NCBI RefSeq assembly: GCF_001638985.1
Contig: NW_017265171.1
Coordinates: 62,001-126,000, forward strand
Reading direction: 5' to 3'
Length of the DNA: 64,000 bases
Source: Phycomyces blakesleeanus NRRL 1555(-)
Taxonomy: Eukaryota; Mucoromycota; Mucoromycetes; Mucorales; Phycomycetaceae
The number at the start of each line of letters is the position of its first letter. Position 1 is the stretch's first letter. Both the position numbers and the translations under genes were made by a program. Positions 49,239-61,437 of this stretch are shown here, in pieces. Under the pieces are notes generated by a model. It saw only the letters and a program-made list of their open reading frames with translations, was not told the origin of the DNA and did not search any database.

Positions 49239-50050
49239 TAGGCATTTGTATCCATAGATACATATTACACATACAAAAGTATATAGATTTATCTCTATGG
49301 ATATGAATTAATGGATAGAGTATTGGTATATAATTAGCTAATAGAATAAGAATACCAAATCTAACAACAGATAACACACATTTGCACTTGCACTTGCACT
49401 TGCACTTGTACCTTTTCTATTTAGTATACCATGCTAATAAATAAAAACGACCTTCTTTACCTTCATACCTCCCCCCCTTTTTTTTCATCTTTCTTTCTCT
49501 ATCTTTCAAAATCATAATACCATAACCTTATTTCTCTATTATATATAAATGTATATAAATAAAAGGTGCTCACAGACAAGTTTTTGTTTTTTTTGGCTGT
49601 TGTAAAAGTAAAATAAAATAAAATATATTATATTATATCGTGTAGTGTAGTGTAGCGTAGTGTTTTATTATATAATATAATATAAATAAATAAATAATCT
49701 CGATCTCCGTATTTTCAATTGCAGTATAATACTTAACTCTAGCTACCACTACCATTATCATTATCACTATAACCACAGCTAACAGATACAGGTGCAGATG
49801 TAGATACAGATACAGATACAGATACAGCAACTACAGTTAAGGTTACAAGAAAATTTGATATATAAATAAAATAACAATTTATATAATAGTGGTAATAAAA
49901 TAATGTACTTTCCCGAGAATTCAATCAAGAACATAAATTAGAGAAAGAAAGAAAAAAAATAGGTCTTAAGGGTCTAAAGCTCACAAGAATAACAATATAC
50001 ATATACTTTTATGTAATGCACTACAGAATTATAAGTTTAATATTTTTCTA
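48384..50050. other. Spacer with repeats upstream of the sugar transporter
   Basis: Pyrimidine/purine-skewed tracts (48890-49010), a TTGCAC hexamer repeat at 49382-49406, (TA)n at 49207-49226, TAGTG units near 49641-49660 and a GATACA/ACAGAT repeat at 49790-49826. The open frame on the minus strand at 49739-49924 is mainly that repeat. No gene called. Confidence 0.5.
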
Positions 50051-50070
50051 TTTACTACACTTTCATTTTG

Positions 50071-50801
50071 TATCGGTTACTCAAAGTAGATACCCAAAAG
50101 CCAAACATTTAATAATCCAAGTTGTTCTCTGGATAGATTCTTCTAACTCGAGTCCTCTAATACTTACGACGACAATGAATGCACTTCGGTTAGTGACAAA
50201 GGGAATATTATTGAAGAAATAGCGGAAGTGAGCTTCCCAAATAGCACCTAGTGTGCATCCCAGAACAATATATGAGGACACTGTGGTGTCTTTGACTTTG
50301 ACGGTCAACGGAGAAGATTGAAGGAGAAGGTATTAAAACGTAAGAGAGGTAGGATTGATAAGGAGCCGAGTTGCAACTTGTTGCCAAAACAGGTTGTTTA
50401 TAAGCGCATGCCCAGAATAGATGTTCATCATCTTCGAGTTCGCCACGTAGAACACAGTAAGGGTCCTCTATATCCGTTACGTTATGACTAAATAGCCGCT
50501 GTCGACTACTGGGAATCTTTGTGTGCATCAATCTCCACCATATGGTATAAAGTCGAAGAGGAAGGCGCGACTCCCAAAACCGGCGCCAGTGTGCTGGTGA
50601 AACATTTGGGAAAGGAGGTGGGATTTGGGCAAGTGGCAGTCTTATGTGTGCGCGGATCACTTTTGCAGAAAGACTGCGAATCCGGAGGGCATCTGTTATC
50701 CCGGAGAAAAGGAATCCTCGGAAGTGGCAAAGTGGAGTCGGAAAGAAGGAGGCCATCACTGAGCCGGTTAGTGATAAAGGAAACCATCTTTTCTTTTTTT
50801 T
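50071..50801 (-). mobile_element. 5'-truncated non-LTR retrotransposon (LINE), 3' end only
   Basis: The minus-strand frame holds the zinc-binding domain found after LINE reverse transcriptases: HWRRFWESRLPLRLYTIWWR, LMHTKIPSSRQRLF and YCVLRGELEDDEHLFWAC (Cys...His-x3-Cys pattern; one cysteine of the usual CxxC is Arg-Gly here). A frameshift near 50395 leads to LGCTLGAIWEAHFRYFFNN, the usual C-terminal tail. The reverse transcriptase and endonuclease are absent. Nearly identical 20-bp sequences flank it: TTACTACACTTTCATTTTGT (from 50052) and TTACTACGTTTTCATTTTGT (from 50802), plausible target-site duplications. Confidence 0.75.
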
Positions 50802-50821
50802 TTTACTACGTTTTCATTTTG

Positions 50822-51801
50822 TGAAACACGTTTCAATTATTCAAGGTATTTTTGTTTCTGCGATATCTCACATATTATTTCGCAAATTATAACACATATT
50901 TGATATCCCAATAATCACTAATCACTCATCACTAAAAAAAAAACTATTATTATTATTAGAAATAAAAGATAAAGAATTGCACACCATACACACACCCATT
51001 AATCTTATACGTATATATATATATATATATAGAATGACACTGGTATATAGATATTTATGAGACGATTTATTAAAAAATGAAATGATGTTTGGAAATAAAC
51101 ATGCAATTATGAACACAAAAAACATCAGGTAAAAAAATAAAAGACATTTTGTGTATATTCTGTATTATAAATACCTATTAAAATTAAAAAAAAATTAAAA
51201 TAAATGGTAATAAAACGTGCGTGTATTATTCTTAATTATCATTATTATTTTTATCTTAAAGTTGATATGTTGATTTTGACTGATTGGATAGATTGATTGA
51301 TGTTTATTAATCTTTGCCCACGCTCATCTACCTGCCTGCCTGCCTGCCTGCCTCCTTATTTACTTTAATGTTATATTATAATATCAATCTATTTATATAC
51401 ACATTCATATAAGCACATAATCCAGACATAGTAAGGTGCTGATTGACATATACTGATATCATTGTAGAACATTTCCATCTCTGGAACTATCTGACATCAC
51501 GATTTCCATTTTTTCTAAATAGCATATAAACGCACACACGTACAATCATGCGGTTTCGCGCTTTCACATACCCATCAAAAAGAAATAAATAAATAAAAAA
51601 CCATCATTAATCTTTTACACTTCTTTCTCCTATCCACTCTGTCAATCTATTGCACTCCAAGCTATATTAAATTACACTCCTCCTCCCCTTTATTTTACAG
51701 CCCCCTCTCCTTCCTCCTTTTCCGTACCATTTCTCCTTATATTTTATTTATTTATTTTGTTAAAGAGATAAAAAAAAACCTTCTGTAATCTCTTTATCTT
51801 A

Positions 51802-51833
<32 letters not shown>

Positions 51834-51878
51834 GCAACAATTTTTTCCAAAATTTTTACCTACCAGTATATCAAAAAC
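50822..51878. other. Spacer and promoter region of the PFK2/FBPase2 gene
   Basis: (TA)n at 51012-51030, CTGC units at 51331-51350, CAA repeat at 51802-51839 and pyrimidine-rich DNA from 51600 to 51760, a usual feature just upstream of highly expressed fungal genes. No other gene is seen. Confidence 0.5.
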
Positions 51879-54800
51879 ATGGTCGAGGAACGAAGACGCA
51901 AGACCTTGCCGTTCATCAAGACTGACCAAGAAATAGAGCAAGACGAACACCACAGGATTGAAGAACCTCCGTCAATCTCATACCACAATGACAGAGGGAA
52001 TCAACATCAACAGAGAAATAGCCAGTCTCACTCAAAACATCATCACCATCATCGTCATCGCCAACACCATCGCCCCTCTCATCGACCGCTTGCCCTTCCC
52101 CACAGTCCAGAATCTCTCGAGCCTACCGGCGCCGCGGACTCAGTAGGAAGCCTTACGGCCGGTACAGACTCACCGCAGCAACTAAACTCGGACGAGAGTG
52201 ACAGTAACCGGGCTACTGCCGAAGCCATGGCTGCCCGTTTCCACCCACCTAGTCACCTAAGAGATGAAGCCGAGACTCTAAAATCACATCGGCACTCTGT
52301 TGGATTTGATGTTCCTGGAGCTGTCCACACCATAATTACTCCAAGTAAAGTATTCTTTATAACAAACCAAACCAAACAAGAAAATCTATCAAGCTATCTA
52401 TATATCAATCAATCAACAAACAAACAAACAAACAAACTAAAGGCTATTTTATGTTTGTTTTTATGTTTGCTTTGTATTGTTAAATATTGAATGTATCTAT
52501 AGTGCTTTACTATAATCTCACATGCTGTCTATGCATGCATGTGTGTATTTGTGTAATTGTGTAATTGTGTAATTGTGTAATTGTGTAATTGTGTATCTAA
52601 TATATATATATGTCTCGCTCTGTTTGTTTTTGTTTTTTGTTTTTGCGTGTGTTACTTTTGTAGACCGAATGGGTGTCAAGGCAGACCGACCGTTGGACAG
52701 CAAGTTGGCAGTAATTATGGGTACAGTAAAAAAAAAAAACTTATTTTAGCTTCACAGAAAATTTAGATAAAATTTAATCAATCAGTCAGTTGGCCAATCT
52801 ACTCTACTTTACTCTCAGAGATAATCTACAATATCATACTATTATTATTATCACTACTATTCTTGAGAGAGATTATACTTGTGTGTGCGTGTGTTAATCT
52901 TTAGTGACATGATATATTTACATTTACTAACGATCATTTCTTATGAATTCATATGCATGCTCTAAACATAATAATAATAATAATAACAGTTGGATTGCCT
53001 GCACGTGGAAAAAGTTATATTGTAAAGAAGCTGAGGCGTTATTTGAATTGGTTACAATACGAAACGAGGGTAAGGATGCACAAAGAGATGAGTAGGAATG
53101 GGTGCACCAAAAATAAATAAATAAATAAATAAATAAGAATGATAATGATGGTAGCAATATAGCAACAAGCTTATAAGATGTCTGTTTATCTATATAGGTA
53201 TTTAACGTTGGTAATTTGAGACGTGTCAATGAAGCCTCTCAACAACATGATCAATCAGCCAACTTTTTTGACCCTGATAATACTGATATGAAGCGTATCA
53301 GAGATGATCTGGCCATTCAAGTACTTGACCAAATGATCGACTGGCTTAAACAAGGTGGCCGTGTGGGTGTACACGACGCCACCAATTCTACTGTGGAAAG
53401 AAGGTAAATGATAATTAAGGAGTAAAGATATATATATAAATACTTATAACTCATCTTCTTTGAACTCTCTGTATTTTAGAAAATTATTGATTGATCGCCT
53501 ACGAAAAGAGCCAGAAATTAAGGTATTAATCCTTGAGTCCGTCTGTACTGACAAGATGGTAAGTTGTACAAACGGAAAAAGACGAAGAATTACAATAATT
53601 ATAAAATAAAACATATGCTTTATATTTCACACAAATTAATCTAATCTAATTATATATTATATTATATAATATAAAAAAGGTCTTGGAACGCAACTTTAGG
53701 TTAAAGTTGTTTGGTCCTGACTACAAAGACCGGGATCCAGCCGAAGCTCTGCTAGATTTCAAGTCACGAGTGGACAACTACGAACGTGCCTATGAATCAG
53801 TGGGAGATTGGGAGGAAGAGCAAGACATTCAATTTTGTAAGCTTATCAATGTGGGCAAGAAAGTAATTGCCCACAACATTTCGGGTTACCTTTCTGGACA
53901 GTGTATATTCTATCTCATGAATTTCAATCTTGCTGGTAAATGTAAAAATAATCATAAAAATTATTATCATAATTGTAATCATAATCATAATCATAATATA
54001 TATATATATATATATCTTGTGCTAATCACCTTTATTTATTTACACTTTCTATATGTGTGTGTGTGTGTCTCTTATTGATTATTATTATTCCTTAAAACAA
54101 CAATGTATTTGTTACAAACCATCTAGAGCGACAGATATTTATTACAAGACATGGAGAAAGTATGGATAATGTAACAGGTCGTATAGGTGGAGATGCACCA
54201 GTAAGTAAAGGAAATGAACTAATGGTTACTTAATTAAGGAATTAATTACTGAATTTATACACACACACACACATTCATAAAACTTACTCACATTTGTAAA
54301 ATTCAAGTTGTCTGAAAAAGGTCGCAAGTATGCTCGCGCATTGGAACGGTTTGTAAGCCAACAGCGAGCTTCCTTCGCTTATGACCTGGCCAGTCGCAAG
54401 GTCAAGGAAGAAGACGACTGGCGTTCTTATGGTCTTGAGCCACTGGATGGAAAAAAGGAATCCGAGACAATTGACACAAGAACAACCCAAGAGAAAATTG
54501 ACGCAAAGGCAAAGGAACTCTCAAGTGGGCAATTCACAGTCTGGACAAGTATGTTGAAGAGGTCAATGGCAACAGCAGCCAATTTTGATCCTGATGTATA
54601 TGATATAAAGGTAAGTAAATAAATAAATATATATATATATATAAGAGTGTAGTATGTAGTGTGCAATTGTATGTAATATGGAGCATATTACTGATATAGC
54701 TTCTTTCTTTCTTTTTGTTTATAGCATATTCGTTTTCTTAATGAAATCAACTCTGGAGTAAGTGTAGATATATACTTTCAATGATGAGCAAATATATATA

Positions 54801-55449
54801 TAAAAGAGTATATTTATTTATTTACTTTGAGGGTGTATGTGAAACAGAGAGAGAAAAAGAAAGTGTATCTAACCAAAAACATATTAGATGAGAGAAGGCA
54901 TGTCTTATGAGGAAATTCAGCGATTCTATCCCGAGGAGTTTCATACTAGGCAAAGTAACAAACTCTATTACCGATACCCTGGCATGGGAGGAGAGTCATA
55001 CATTGGTGAGCTCAACAATAATTAACTAAGCAACTATATATATACTTATAATGATTTCTAAACATATACATGTAGATGTAATTCATCGTCTCCAGTCAAT
55101 GATCATTGAGCTCGAACGCATGACTCAATCCTGTCTAATTGTAACTCATCGAGTGGTAATGCGCATCATTCTTGGTTACATGTTGGATTGGTCTCAGAAA
55201 GAGATGCCACACATGCTGGTGCCAATTCACACGTAAGTTGTGTACTTTTTTTTTCTTTTTCTTTATATCTTCTTTCAAAAGAAGAAGAAAACATATTTAC
55301 TTATTCATTTTGCTTGTCGTGATCATTATTGTTGTTATTACTATTATTGTATTTTTAATAGGGTTTATGAACTAAGACCAAAACCATACGGCACAGAGCT
55401 TAAGAAGTGGCAGTACATAGAGTCAGTGGACAGTTTTGTAGAATTCTAA
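51879..55449 (+). CDS. 6-phosphofructo-2-kinase/fructose-2,6-bisphosphatase
   Basis: Makes and breaks fructose 2,6-bisphosphate, the signal that sets glycolysis against gluconeogenesis. Twelve exons (51879-52344, 52664-52720, 52990-53069, 53198-53403, 53480-53558, 53680-53935, 54127-54200, 54308-54610, 54725-54757, 54888-55005, 55076-55232, 55362-55449) total 638 residues. The kinase half has the P-loop [15 protein letters not shown], then [29 protein letters not shown] and [15 protein letters not shown]. The phosphatase half keeps the catalytic His in [12 protein letters not shown], the distal R-x-x-E region [11 protein letters not shown], and the second His in [16 protein letters not shown], so both activities look possible. 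The N-terminal 150 residues are a Ser/His-rich extension ([11 protein letters not shown]), a likely regulatory region as in yeast Pfk26. A 36-codon insert between [17 protein letters not shown] and [11 protein letters not shown] enlarges the phosphatase domain. Identity secure. Confidence 0.95.
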
Positions 55450-56979
55450 AACAGAAGGAGAGAAAGAAAGAAAGAAAGAAGACAGTAAAAATAACAACAA
55501 ATAGACGTGGTTGCCATGGAACTATATATATGTATATGTATGTAAGTGAAAAGTCCATGGCACGAAGAACAAAGAGATATTTAGGCAAGCTGGTTGGACG
55601 CTTATATATACACGCTTATACATACATATATACATACACATCCCCTACACTCACTCACTCAATCACTCAATTACTCACGCACTCACCCAATCCTCAACAC
55701 CCACCCACCAATGCATATACATAAACTTTGATATTAAAATACAGAAAGCAAACTGACAAGAAACACATTGTTATTACGTACATTTTCTTGCTTTCTTTTT
55801 TTTTAAAAATAATAATAATCGTAATCATAATCACAGTAGTAATAGTAAGAACAATAATACAAGTCATCATGGTAAAAGGGACAATATTCTTAGTGTAGGA
55901 ACATTTCATCTTCAAACTTGCATTATCTTATGCAATCTTTCCAATAGTAATACTGACAATCTTCAATACAAAATACTTTGTGCATAGACCAATATTTATA
56001 TATATATCATCGAAACAAAATAAAATAAAAATACAATACTGTAAAGAAGTTTAATGTTTACCAAGATGTCTTTGCGTATATATATATATATATACATCGC
56101 CATAGTCATTTGAAGAAATTAGTAATGTGAATAGTAAAGAGCTCGTCAAACAAAATTAATAAAGTACTTTCTTGGGCCTTTTTTTTTACAAAGAGGAATT
56201 AAGCATAGCCACATAAACTAATTTAAGAGAGGGAAGCAAGGAGTAGAACTTTTTATTTCTATTTTTTTTATATTAGAAGTTGCCTTATATATTTTAATAT
56301 GCAAAACTATAACTATAATAATAATAGATGGAATTCATTTTTCTTTACCTATCTCTCCTATGCGCTTGTACGTGTGCGTGTGCATAGTCAAGATGGCGTA
56401 TCATAATAAATAATGTCATTAATTTACTTTCCATAAAAGAATTACACGATAATAAGATATAATAAAGCAGGTCTAGAATTTCGATATTCTGCCTTTTTTT
56501 TTTTTAAAGAAATTGTATGCAAGAAAATACCAAAATAAATGGCTGTAATCTTCTTAATTTAAGCACGCAATACCATCATTAAACCCAAAAAGACGGACAG
56601 ACAAAACAAATAGAAGATTAACATATATGTATATATATATGCAGAATCTGCGTGCATTTTTCAATCTTGACAAAGCTGTAGGTGTACTTGAAATATATGT
56701 GAAGCTTATTGCATAACAAGATATTTATTAAATACATGCATGACACCCAATTAAATGCTATATTTACTCCAGTTAACAAATGCATACGCATACACATATG
56801 CATACACATATGCATACGAATGTACATATATACAAATTATCATCATATTTTATTGGCCACACCAAACCAAAGATGTAACTTGTTTTCTGTATAGTTCTAC
56901 AGAAATATTTAAAAAGTAATGTGATTTAAACTTCCAAGCATATATCTTTACGTAGCAATTTTACAGGAACGACATTTTC
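55450..56979. other. Spacer, no gene recognised
   Basis: TACA/ACTC-type repeats (55612-55690), (TA)n at 56080-56092, ATGCATAC repeats at 56781-56818. All open frames are repeat-derived. The right end may contain the first exons of the repeated unit described next. Confidence 0.5.
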
Positions 56980-57590
56980 AGGATAGGAAACTACCTAATT
57001 TATTGTGGCTACTTGTCCAGATCCAATGTCTTTTCTCCAATCTTTCAAGGTAAAACGATGTGCTCTGGAATTCTACGCTCAATATTTAAATATGAGACCT
57101 TCTTCTCTATTGTATACTTATCTCATAAAAACTATTAGTCAATTGTATTAAAAAAAATTACTTTTCTTGAAGACAGCAAAAAGACTACTCTGCTCATTGT
57201 AGATTAGCAATTAAAAATTATGACGGTATTAGGTACTTTCTAGGAATCAATTTAAAATGAATCTTATCAATAAAAATATCATTTTTATTTATTTAAAAGA
57301 AGTATTTCTGTTTGGGAATCTCTTCCTGTCTCACCAGTAAAAGGTTACAGTGGCATCACAATAGTAATTGCAGATATTCAAAAGCTTGCACTTGTAACTA
57401 GAGAGAGTAAACCAACTCAAGTGTACTTGAAATGTGCCATAAGGGAGGGACACGACGTTTCTAGAGTGCCTTATATTCAAGTATTTTTATTATGATAAAT
57501 ATGATTTTTTAGGGACCAGATATAATTATTTGATACCAAATAGCAAATCACAATTTGTGATCCAATAAAATCAAAACATTCTCTGTGGGA
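56980..57590 (+). repeat. Unknown coding-like repeat, copy 1
   Basis: About 600 bp are shared in direct orientation with 62470-63225 at an estimated four-fifths or better identity. Open frames survive: near 56990, FIVATCPDPMSFLQSFKVKR and ALEFYAQYLNMRPSSLLYTY; near 57302, ISVWESLPVSPVKGYSG, IVIADIQKLALVTRESKP and VYLKCAIREGHDVSRVP. Splice-like TTTAAAAG and TACAG acceptors precede two of them. I do not recognise the protein. It may be a fragment of a repeated transposon gene. Confidence 0.55.
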
Positions 57591-58094
57591 AATAACACAA
57601 ATTGGAATTTCGCAGTACACGTTTTCGATGGCCCAATAAAAATCAAGTATTGCTCTGTTAGTGCTATATCCCTTAGCAAATCTGATCCATGGAATACCAG
57701 GACTTTAAACTTTATTTAGTGGTGTATAACTCTTTTCAGTCAGTAAAATACGTATATCAAGATGAGTTAGACCTTGTTTGAGTAAATTTACCTATTCACT
57801 CTTGGTCAAAAATATATACTTTGCCATGAGTGAATTTGTTTTTAGTTTTATTTTCTATTTTTGGTCCCTGAAATATATTTTTTTTTAAAAAAAAAACAAA
57901 AACAGAAAAAGAGAAGTACACAAGGCAATAAACAAACTACATTGTATTTCATAGTTATTTCTTAAAATAATATTTTTATTAGGTTTCTATAAATTGAAGA
58001 TATAAAAATTAATATTATCTATTCCAATAAACAAAACAGTTGATTTGTATTAGGTCTTATTAAACATATGAATGGTTTTATATTTATAAGTACC
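57591..58094. other. AT-rich spacer
   Basis: Nothing recognised. It contains a T8/A10 stretch at 57880-57900 and lies between the repeat copy and the end of the pseudogene on the minus strand. Confidence 0.45.
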
Positions 58095-58670
58095 TTACTT
58101 GTTAATAAGATCTTCCATGCTATTTGGCAGTTCTTCACTTCTGAGAGAGCATAAACAATGCTCCCTAGAAGTTTCAAACCTGTCAAGAGCAATGTTTTTC
58201 AGGGCTGCATTTTCTTCGAGGCTGCTAGTCATTATTGTTTTTTTTTTGATTATCTGCAAGACTACCCATGATGGTATAGCAGAATGATTTTCACTGTACT
58301 TGAAGAATGAGTAGTGAACTAGCTCTCGAGTGATTTTGTCCACTGTCCTATACATTATTTCGGCTTTGGTGAGGTCGCTTCCAGTAAAATGTGCGGCCAA
58401 CACTTCCTTGAAGCATGTAGCCAACTAATTCCAACCGTCTGGCTTTCTATGGGGTGAAGAGTGTTTGATATCACGGTCACCAGTTGCAGGCAATAACAGC
58501 ATTGCATTCCGAGCATTGTCTCTAGTCAACAGAGCTAGTTCTGTTTTACAATTTTTGGTCAAAGGTTCGAGCCTATCTTCCAAGAAAGCAACTTTAGCTC
58601 CTAGTGAAGCATAATAATCTTCTAAGTATGCCAGACGTTCAAGTATTTATGTAATTTCTTGTGTTGACAT
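58095..58670 (-). pseudogene. Unknown protein, 191-codon frame broken by two stops
   Basis: From ATG 58670 one reading frame stays coherent to the stop at 58095: MSTQEIT, stop (TAA, 58647-58649), ILERLAYLEDYYASLGAKVA, FLEDRLEPLTKNCKTELALL, LPATGDRDIKHSSPHRKPDG, stop (TAG, 58425-58427), LATCFKEVLAAHFTGSDLTK, REHCLCSLRSEELPNSMEDL and INK. The first stop could come from CAA (Q). The N-terminal half looks like a coiled coil and the rest is helical; no catalytic motif is seen. It sits just upstream of the Harbinger element and may be a third protein of a repeat or an unrelated lineage gene. I can assign no function. Confidence 0.55.
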
Positions 58671-58857
58671 AGTGAAAAAATAAAGTTAGAAAATAAAATG
58701 AAAGGGACGAAGTTGGTTAAAAAAAATTTTGAAGACAATTAACACACTTGTAATTTTCACTACCAATGTGCTAATATAATAAAAAATATTCTCATCTTTT
58801 GAGCATTTTTCGCGATCTTACACCCCTACTTCTTTTAATATACAAACATAAATCAAA

Positions 58858-59991
58858 ATGAATATCCAAGATTTACTTAACTATGATTCTAAAACCAGAA
58901 CAAGTGCTCATATGCTTGATGATCCGTTTATAAATAATACTAATGCATCCGTAAAAGAGTCTTTTAATCCCAATAAGAACTTCACGGTGGAGGAGGATTT
59001 ACAGCTCTGCAGTTCTTACATGTTCATTTCCACGGGTGTTATTCATGGCAATTAACAAAAGAGGGACACTTTTTGGTCCAAAATCTCTGACCATTACAGG
59101 GGCTTCCTTCCCGAGCATGTTGGAGACCGCAACACTCGTGTCCTGACCAACCGTTGGTATAACATGGACAGAGCGGCTACCGAGTTTTTCGGAATCATGT
59201 CCCAACTTCGAGCAGCAAACCAGAGTGGGACAAATGAAGAACTCTTTGTAAGACATCTTTATTTTTTATTTCATGATAATTAAACTATATATTAGGAGCT
59301 CAAGGCCAAGGCGATGTACAAGGCTGAAGTGAAGTTGAACTTCACTGCACACCATTGTTACCGTTATCTTTCCGAGTTTCCCAAGTGGGAAGAGACAGCA
59401 GAAAGGTTGCTCAAAAAGCAGAAGAGCAAGGGGAAGGGTGGTGTGAAGACATCTATACCTGTTGCTGTAGAGGGTCAGCAACAAGACGATGATGGCACGT
59501 CTGACATATCTGGCACTAGGCCTGCTGGGAGAAAGCAGATGAAAGCAAGATAGTCGGGCGTAAGAAGATTCAAGGAGATGATGGAGGAGATGCATGCGAT
59601 AAAGTTGAGCAATGCATTGGAGCTCAAGGAAAGGACTGTCCGCATCCTCGAGTCCATCGAAGACCAAGCTGCAGAACAGATGCGTGCAGCACAGGCACGT
59701 CAGCTTCTGGACGAAGAAGAAATGGCGTCCTTCAAAAGACGCCGTCTTCTGGAGGAAGAAGAGATAGCGTCGGCTAAAATCCGCCGACAAATAAATGAAG
59801 AGGAACTGGCCTCGGCCAAAACACGTCGGGAGATGGATGAAGCCAACACAAGGCTCATCAAAATAAATGCGATGATTGCTGAAAGAAAGCTTTTGTCTTT
59901 TGATGTCAGTAGCATCTCGGACCCTGCCGCCCGCAAGAAGTTCTTGGACTTACAGCCGCAGGTTATGGAAGATAATACTGACAGCAAATAA
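58858..59991 (+). pseudogene. Harbinger Myb/SANT-like DNA-binding protein with two nonsense codons
   Basis: Two exons (58858-59247, 59296-59991) would encode 361 residues. The DNA-binding part reads NFTVEEDLQLCSSYMFISTG, RDTFWSKISDHYRGF, TRVLTNRWYNMDRAATEFF and MYKAEVKLNFTAHHCYRYL. A basic linker follows (RLLKKQKSKGKGGVK). The C-terminal coiled coil contains three tandem 14-residue units starting EEEMASFKRRR, EEEIASAKIRR and EEELASAKTRR. Stops at 59053-59055 (TAA, where the 42-kb copy has Glu) and 59551-59553 (TAG) break the frame. Such proteins carry the transposase into the nucleus and to the DNA ends. Confidence 0.85.
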
Positions 59992-60095
59992 ATAAAAAAA
60001 AATACAACTAATATATACACACATTTGTTTTATTCAATTTGCTGACGCTTGTCGCCTTTTCTCTTCCACAAGCTCTCAATCAAATCCTGTCTCAA

Positions 60096-61437
60096 TTAAA
60101 AGTGCTGGTCTCGGTTTCGGATTTCTAGATGTCTCTGAAGGTACCTAGCAAAGCTCCCCTCAGGAAATGGGCACTCTCCAAAACCAGAAGCCACAGGTGC
60201 CAAAGTTGAGACAGGATCGATATCAATACACTGTCTTTCGTCTGCTATCCTTTGACCATCATCTGCATGACCCATTTCCATGCTCTTTCTCTTCTCCTCA
60301 ACAATCATATTGTGCAATATAATGCACGCTGTCATGAAGTGTGTCTCTATCCCACATCCTGGATGGTCCAGAGACTATGGCAAAACGTGCCTGGAGGACA
60401 CGAAAAGCGCGCTCAACATCTTTTCTTACTCCCTCCTGTGCCTTCGCGAAATTCTTGAAAAATAGAAGTGATTAGTTAAAAGAATTGAAAGATCGTGATA
60501 TATACTAAGGTACCTTTTCTTTCGGTGTCCTAGGATCGTTAAGACTCTTGACGAAGGCACCGTATGTAGGGTATATCCCATCTGTTAGGTAGTACCCCAT
60601 GTTGTACTTGTTGCCATTTACGGAGTAGTTGACAGCTGGGGCTTTCTCAATTGCGAGATTCCTAAATAAATGGGATCTGTCTAAGGCATTTATGCCATTC
60701 AGACATCCAGGCAAGCCAAAGAACGCATGCTAGATCCACAAGTCGTATGAGGCAGCGGCTTCCAGCACAATTGTTGGTGTCTTCTCCTTTCCGACAAACT
60801 GCCCATGCCAAGCAGTTGGGCAGTTTTTCCACTCCCAGTGCATGCAGTCAAGGGAGCCCAACATTCCAGGAAATCCTCTGGTTTTCCCTTCCTGCAAAAG
60901 TCTCTCAATATCTTCTCCGGTGGGTGCTCTCAGATACTCATCACCAAAGACAGCAATGACGGAAGAGCAGAAACGCTTTACACATTCCAAAGCAGTCGAC
61001 TCTGCCATCCTGAAAGACTCGTCGAGGAAATAGGCTGGTGGTCCATATACAAGCATACGGATTGCTACAGATACCTTCTGTAGAGAAGAGAAACCAAGTA
61101 CACGAACACCATTGAATTTTTGCTCAAAGTAGCTGTCGTGCCCTTTTACACCCTCTAGAACACGCATGAACAAGGCTTTGTTCATTCTGAATCGTCTGGG
61201 AAATTTTTCTTCGGTGTAAGTAGATTCAGGATCGAAGTAATCCTCACACAACTGCACATGACCACGTTGTCTGTTGCGATTAATAACGGCGCGTGCCTTC
61301 TTTGGAGCCTTCTCTTTGCAGTCCAGGTCCGGGTAGTAATGCTTTGCCATAACAACAAGCTCCTCCGAGCCACATTCATCGTTTATAAGATTGCGTTCGT
61401 CATCTTTCAGCGATGTAAGAAGTAGTTCAAAGTTCAT
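60096..61437 (-). pseudogene. PIF/Harbinger DDE transposase with nonsense codon and frameshift
   Basis: Starts MNFELLLTSLKDDERN at 61437. The helix-turn-helix region is RRFRMNKALFMRVLEGVKGH and LQKVSVAIRMLVYG. The first catalytic Asp is in GFPGMLGSLDCMHWEWKNCP, the second in CLNGINALDRSHLF, and the Glu in the second exon (QEGVRKDVERAFRVLQARF, after an intron 60513-60454). Between the first two blocks, DLWI is followed by TAG (60730-60732) where the family has Trp (TGG), a one-base change. Near 60330 the frame slips between MWDRDTLH and MTACIILHNMIVEE. The catalytic residues themselves are intact. The C-terminus ends ARYLQRHLEIRNRDQHF. Confidence 0.9.

Noticed and set aside
51802..51839. CAA repeat read as a poly-Gln (or poly-Cys antisense) coding tract
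   Set aside because: It lies in the 5' leader upstream of the PFK2/FBPase2 start and the frames have no gene context.
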